The notes under the pieces were generated by a model. It did no database searches. It was not told the origin of the DNA and saw only the letters and a list, made by a program, of their open reading frames with translations. From Streptomyces sp. NBC_01429 (GTDB lineage: Bacteria; Actinomycetota; Actinomycetes; Streptomycetales; Streptomycetaceae), in assembly GCF_036231945.1 (NCBI RefSeq), contig NZ_CP109599.1, positions 4,310,501-4,374,500 on the forward strand: a DNA stretch of 64,000 nt, in the 5' to 3' direction. Made by a program: the position numbers and the translations under genes. Positions 60,457 through 64,000 of the stretch are shown here, in pieces. Numbering within the stretch: the first letter of the stretch is position 1; each line of letters starts with the position of its first letter.

Positions 60457-61056
60457 TTGTACGAAGGCGTGGTCCAGGACCTCATCGACGAACTGGGCAG
60501 GCTGCCCGGCGTCGGTCCCAAGAGCGCGCAGCGGATCGCCTTCCACATCCTCCAGGCCGAGCCGACCGACGTCCGCCGCCTCGCGCACTCTCTCCTTGAG
60601 GTCAAGGACAAGGTCCGCTTCTGCGCCGTGTGCGGCAATGTCGCGCAGGAGGAGCGCTGCGGGATCTGCCGCGACGCGCGCCGCGACGTGACGGTGATCT
60701 GCGTGGTGGAGGAGCCGAAGGACGTCGTCGCCATCGAGCGGACCCGCGAGTTCCGGGGGAAGTACCACGTGCTCGGCGGCGCGATCAGCCCCATCGAGGG
60801 CGTCGGCCCCGACGATCTGCGGATCCGCGAGCTGCTGGCCCGTCTCGCCGACGGCACGGTCACCGAACTCATCCTGGCGACCGACCCCAACCTGGAGGGC
60901 GAGGCCACGGCCACCTACCTCGCCCGCATGATCAAGCCGATGGGGCTGCGGGTCACCCGACTCGCCAGCGGTCTGCCCGTCGGCGGCGACCTGGAATATG
61001 CCGATGAGGTCACGCTCGGGCGGGCCTTCGAGGGGAGACGACTTCTCGATGTCTGA
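60457..61056 (+). CDS. recR: Recombination mediator protein RecR
   Basis: This 199-residue recombination protein has an HhH (LGRLPGVGPKSAQRIAFHIL), C4 zinc finger CAVCGNVAQEERCGIC, and a Toprim domain with VVEEPKDVVAIERT and EATATYLARM. It starts TTG. It helps load or protect RecA-type filaments with RecF/RecO. Its last 8 bp overlap the next gene. Confidence 0.96.
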   Translation: MYEGVVQDLIDELGRLPGVGPKSAQRIAFHILQAEPTDVRRLAHSLLEVKDKVRFCAVCGNVAQEERCGICRDARRDVTVICVVEEPKDVVAIERTREFRGKYHVLGGAISPIEGVGPDDLRIRELLARLADGTVTELILATDPNLEGEATATYLARMIKPMGLRVTRLASGLPVGGDLEYADEVTLGRAFEGRRLLDV

Positions 61057-61717
61057 CGCAACGCTGCACGCCGTCAACCAGGATCCGGACGACTTCGCGG
61101 TCCAGATCGCCGACCAGATCGAGAGCTTCATCGTCGCCGTCACGGAAGTGGCGAAGGGCGACGAGCCGGACAGCGCCGTACCGTTCCTGCTGCTGGAGTT
61201 CTCCCAGCTCATGCTGGCCGGCGGCCGGCTGGGCGCGCACGAGGACATCCTTCCCGACGAACGGTACGAGCCCGATCTCGGCCCCGAGCCGGACGTGGAC
61301 GACCTGCGCGAGCGCTTCGCCGTGATCCTGGAGCCGATCGACGTCTACTCCGAGGTCTTCGACCCGTACGAGCCGCGCAAGGCCCCCGTCCCCTCCCGTA
61401 TCTCCGACGACATCGCGGGCGTCGTCACGGACCTGCGCCACGGCATGGCCCACTACCGGGCGGGCCGTACGACCGAGGCACTGTGGTGGTGGCAGTTCTC
61501 CTACTTCTCCAACTGGGGCTCCACCGCCTCCGCGACCCTCCGCGCCCTCCAGTCCCTGGTCGCCCATGTCCGCCTGGACCAGCCCCTGCCGGCGCTCGAC
61601 GGTTTGGACACGGACCAGGAGCTGACGGAGGACGCCGAGGCGGTGCTCGCGGAGGAAGCGGGCAGGGTCATGGCGGAGGAGATCGCGGGCCCGCTGGGGC
61701 TGCGGACGGTGCGGTAG
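61049..61717 (+). CDS. DUF5063-family protein
   Basis: This 222-residue protein is a DUF5063 member: FAVQIADQIESFIVAVTEVA, PDVDDLRERFAVILEPIDVY, DDIAGVVTDLRHGMAHYRAG and EALWWWQFSYFSNWGSTASA. It follows recR in many actinobacteria and overlaps it here by 8 bp. Its function is unknown. Confidence 0.88.
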   Translation: MSDATLHAVNQDPDDFAVQIADQIESFIVAVTEVAKGDEPDSAVPFLLLEFSQLMLAGGRLGAHEDILPDERYEPDLGPEPDVDDLRERFAVILEPIDVYSEVFDPYEPRKAPVPSRISDDIAGVVTDLRHGMAHYRAGRTTEALWWWQFSYFSNWGSTASATLRALQSLVAHVRLDQPLPALDGLDTDQELTEDAEAVLAEEAGRVMAEEIAGPLGLRTVR

Positions 61718-61738
61718 GGCCCGCACATCGGGTGAGAT

Positions 61739-62542
61739 CTACGGGCGGCGTCCCCAGGCGGAGACCATCGGCGCGGTGCCGACGTCGAGGCGTCCGGTGG
61801 CGACGTTCGCGAGGTGCCGGTCGATCTCCTCGTCGGTGGCGAGCCCTTCCGCCACCAGAAGCCCGCGAGTCTGCCGTACGGTCGCGGCCTCCAGGACGGC
61901 ACACGCCGGCGAGGTGATCGGGAAGTACGCGTCGGCCCGTACGTCGTCGAGACCGGCCTCCCGCAGCAGCCGGGGCAGCGTCCGCCCGTACGAGAGATCG
62001 GCGCCGCGCGCCGTCATCAGGGCGCGGAAGTCGGACCGCAGCCGGTTGGCGAGCCGCTGCTCGGGGCCCGACTCGTCCGGACACGGCAGCGGCTGAAGTC
62101 CCGGATCGGCGTCCTCCAGGAGCAGCCACCCGCCGGGCCGCAGTGCCTGGACCATCCGGCGCAGCGCCTCGGTCCGGTCGGGGATGTGGATGAGGACCAG
62201 CCGGGCGTGGACGAGGTCGAAGCTGCCGGGCGGCGGCGGGTCGGCCGCCACGTCGTGGCGCAGCACCTCGATCACGCCACCGGCGACGTCCCGGGTCCAG
62301 GACACGTCGATGTCGGTGGCGACCACCGCCCCCGAGGGCCCGACCCGCTCGGCCAGCCCGAGGGGTACGGACGGACCACCGGCGCCGACCTCCCAACACC
62401 GCATCCCGGTCGCGATCCCGAGCTGGTCGACGTGCCGGAACGTCACCGGATCGAACAGCTCGCTGAGGGCGTCGAAGCGGATTCCCGCCTCCGACTGCCG
62501 GTTGTCCAGCAGATAGCCGTGGTCCGTGCGGTCGTCAGCCAT
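61739..62542 (-). CDS. SAM-dependent methyltransferase
   Basis: This 267-residue class I methyltransferase has motif I MRCWEVGAGGPSVPLGLAER, motif II region SFDLVHARLVLIHIPD and RMVQALRPGGWLLLEDADPG. The N-terminus starts YLLDNRQSEAGIRFDALSEL, as in a group of Streptomyces enzymes of unknown substrate. The ATG is chosen at the family N-terminus, with a weak ribosome site. The gene is divergent from the truncated nuclease gene. Confidence 0.88.
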   Translation of the reverse strand: MADDRTDHGYLLDNRQSEAGIRFDALSELFDPVTFRHVDQLGIATGMRCWEVGAGGPSVPLGLAERVGPSGAVVATDIDVSWTRDVAGGVIEVLRHDVAADPPPPGSFDLVHARLVLIHIPDRTEALRRMVQALRPGGWLLLEDADPGLQPLPCPDESGPEQRLANRLRSDFRALMTARGADLSYGRTLPRLLREAGLDDVRADAYFPITSPACAVLEAATVRQTRGLLVAEGLATDEEIDRHLANVATGRLDVGTAPMVSAWGRRP

Positions 62543-62663
62543 GCGGCCATTCTCGCAGGGCGATTCTCGTGGAGGGGGCGGTAGTCGGGTTCCGGTCGCC
62601 GCGCGTGGCACGACCACCGGGGCCTGCCGCCGGCCGACCTCTGATCCACCTGCCCGAGGGGTC

Positions 62664-63437
62664 GTGAATCCCCGAGCGGTACGGGCGAAGTACAGGGCTG
62701 ACGCCGGTCATTTCCCGATCCGGCCTGTCGCCATCGAGGCCCAGGGCCGCCGGGACGACGACAAGGCCACGAGCTGGGCGTACTACGTCGCGTACTTACA
62801 GGCGAAGTACAAGCTTCCGGTGCTCCTGCTCGTGGTCTGCCGAGACCGGTCGACCGCGACATGGGCGGCAGGGCCGTTCGAGTGCGGGGCCAGGGGCTGG
62901 ACGGCGCTCAGCACGCATCCGCTGGTGCTGGGGCCGGACAACGTTCCTGTGATCACGGATGCCTCGGTAGCGGCGCGGGATCTCGGAATGGCCGCCTTCT
63001 CGGCCATGACGCATAGCGGCAGCCGGGATGCCCCGGCGATACTGGAAGCACTGGCTCGGGCCCTGCGGGCGACGGATGTGAAATCTGCCGAGTACTACGG
63101 CGACCTGTTGGACATCGGTCTCGCGGACAGCGAGGACCGTGAAAAATGGAGGGACATGATGACGTTCGTCACGCACTTCCCGGGCAGGGGAACGCTCCGC
63201 GAGGAGGCATACCTGGAAGGCAAGGCCGAGGCGAAGGCTGAAGCGAAGGTAGAGGCGAGGGCTGAGATGGTCCTGCGTCTGCTCGACCTGCGGGCGCTCC
63301 CTGTGTCCGACGACATTCGCGCACGCGTCACCGACTGCACCGACCTCGCCACCCTCGACATGTGGTTCGAGCGGGCGCTCAATGTGGCCGAGGCCGAGGC
63401 GCTGTTCACCCACGCGGCCCCGGGCGCCGACACGTAG
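62664..63437 (+). pseudogene. 5'-truncated Rpn-like nuclease gene
   Basis: From VAIEAQGRRDDDKATSWAYY onward the product matches a Streptomyces Rpn/PD-(D/E)XK-type family, including LVLGPDNVPVITD and the coiled EGKAEAKAEAKVEARAEMV near the C-terminus. The usual first 60 or so residues, with the opening Asp of the nuclease core, are replaced by unrelated sequence; no alternative frame restores them. GTG 62664 is the best remaining start. It is probably non-functional or a partial-domain protein. Confidence 0.6.
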
Positions 63438-63453
63438 TACGGGAGCCCGGACG

Positions 63454-63490
63454 CGGGCCGTGGCTCCGGCTCTTGCCGAGGCACGGCCCG
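63454..63490. terminator. Stem-loop between convergent genes
   Basis: CGGGCCGTG and CACGGCCCG form perfect 9-bp arms with further pairing, followed by TTTCG. Confidence 0.75.
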
Positions 63491-63495
63491 TTTCG

Positions 63496-63699
63496 TCACT
63501 CGGCCCCGTAGCTCCCCGGGCTCCCGGACTCCTGTGCGTACGGGGGCGCGTACGGGGGCGAGGGGTACGGGTACGAGGGGTACGGGCGGGGACGCGCGTC
63601 GTCCAGCGCGACGTACACGCTGACGCCTATCGCCGCGACGACGAGCGCGGCGGCAGCGGTCAGGCAGACGGCGGCGCCGCGCGGGGAGTCCGGGTTCAC
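63496..63699 (-). CDS. Small membrane protein with Pro/Tyr tail
   Basis: This 67-residue protein has one membrane helix (AVCLTAAAALVVAAIGVSVY) and a Tyr/Pro/Ser-rich external or cytoplasmic tail (YPSYPYPSPPYAPPYAQESG). Its GTG overlaps the stop of the upstream ATPase gene by 3 bp, so it is translated with it. The function is unknown. Confidence 0.65.
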   Translation of the reverse strand: MNPDSPRGAAVCLTAAAALVVAAIGVSVYVALDDARPRPYPSYPYPSPPYAPPYAQESGSPGSYGAE

Positions 63700-64000
63700 C
63701 GCTTGTGGTCCACCTCGAACCACACGAACTTCCCGAACGGTCTCTCCCCCGTACCCCACCGCGACGCGAGCGCCTCCACCAGCAACAGCCCCCGCCCGCC
63801 CTGGTCGTCGTCGGCGGGATGCCGTAGGCGCGGACGCCGGCGGTTCGCGTCGTGGCACTCGACGCGCACGTGCGCGTCCGCGAGCTGCACCCGCAGCAGA
63901 AACGCCCCGCCCACGGGCACGCCGTGCCGCAGGGCGTTGGTCGCCAACTCCGAGACGCAGAGAAGGATGTCGTCCAACTCGCAACGGTCGAGGCGGGCGT
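63696..64000 (-). CDS. Anti-sigma-type ATPase (5' end outside window)
   Basis: This partial HATPase_c_2 protein contains N-box LLCVSELATNALRHG, G1 region VRVECHDANRRRP and G2-like GRGLLLVEALASRWG, and ends WFEVDHKR. It belongs to the same broad family as the gene at 37290. The start is beyond the window end. It is probably a sigma-factor-control kinase, coupled to the small membrane protein gene. Confidence 0.82.
   Translation of the reverse strand, partial: ARLDRCELDDILLCVSELATNALRHGVPVGGAFLLRVQLADAHVRVECHDANRRRPRLRHPADDDQGGRGLLLVEALASRWGTGERPFGKFVWFEVDHKR

Overview
The window is high-GC, linear-chromosome-type actinobacterial DNA, and it is almost certainly from Streptomyces. The evidence is the codon and GC bias, GTG and TTG starts, mycothiol synthase, the pst/pit/ppk phosphate block in an order I recall from S. 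coelicolor, and many Streptomyces-typical families (DUF397, DUF5753 Xre regulators, DUF6879, anti-sigma-like ATPases, SLATT). No rRNA, tRNA, CRISPR array, transposase or integrase was seen.

Layout. 0-6.5 kb: cell-surface and secreted proteins (transglycosylase-NlpC/P60 hydrolase, PAP2 phosphatase, class F-like sortase with a tail-anchored surface protein, Tat lipoprotein FAD oxidase, LppX-like lipoprotein). 6.6-10.3 kb: a TetR repressor divergent from a three-gene flavin/iron-sulfur redox operon, with a perfect palindrome between them. 10.4-25.4 kb: a CsoR sensor, pit accessory protein and phosphate permease, pstSCAB with an upstream PHO box, then ppk-CHAD-NUDIX. A 4-kb accessory island (DUF6879 pair, Xre/DUF397, JmjC-like cupin, PPOX flavoprotein) lies between pstS and the NUDIX gene. 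25.7-34 kb: a GntR/ABC transporter operon with a perfect operator, an ArgP/LysE export pair, mshD, a secreted 5'-nucleotidase and a quinone-reductase-like enzyme. 34-35.6 kb: a ring-cleaving-type dioxygenase divergent from a MarR regulator, with four palindromic operators in two pairs.

35.7-45.3 kb is the most interesting part. A duplicated Xre/DUF397/ATPase module is followed by a compact ribosomal peptide (RiPP) cluster. The cluster has two tandem 2-oxoglutarate/Fe(II) oxygenases, a 54-codon gene for a probable precursor peptide that gene finders with a 60-residue cutoff would miss, a strong stem-loop, a YcaO enzyme overlapping a TfuA protein (the thioamide-forming pair), a convergent MFS exporter and a divergent HTH/TPR regulator. 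A degenerate copy of the 3' end of the anti-sigma-like ATPase gene, with its downstream DNA, lies on the far side. The 7.4-kb cluster is therefore bracketed by roughly 150-bp imperfect direct repeats.

45.5-50.6 kb is more accessory DNA: a winged-helix/zinc-finger protein, a STAND (NB-ARC/TPR) NTPase with a small partner sharing a tag motif, and a second DUF6879 pair. 50.7-61.7 kb returns to core genes: a Ser/Thr kinase, a class III aminotransferase, a GntR regulator, a GT2/GT-C fusion, a SLATT protein, ybaB, recR and a DUF5063 protein. The end holds a methyltransferase, a 5'-truncated Rpn-like nuclease gene, a small membrane protein and an anti-sigma-type ATPase cut by the window edge.
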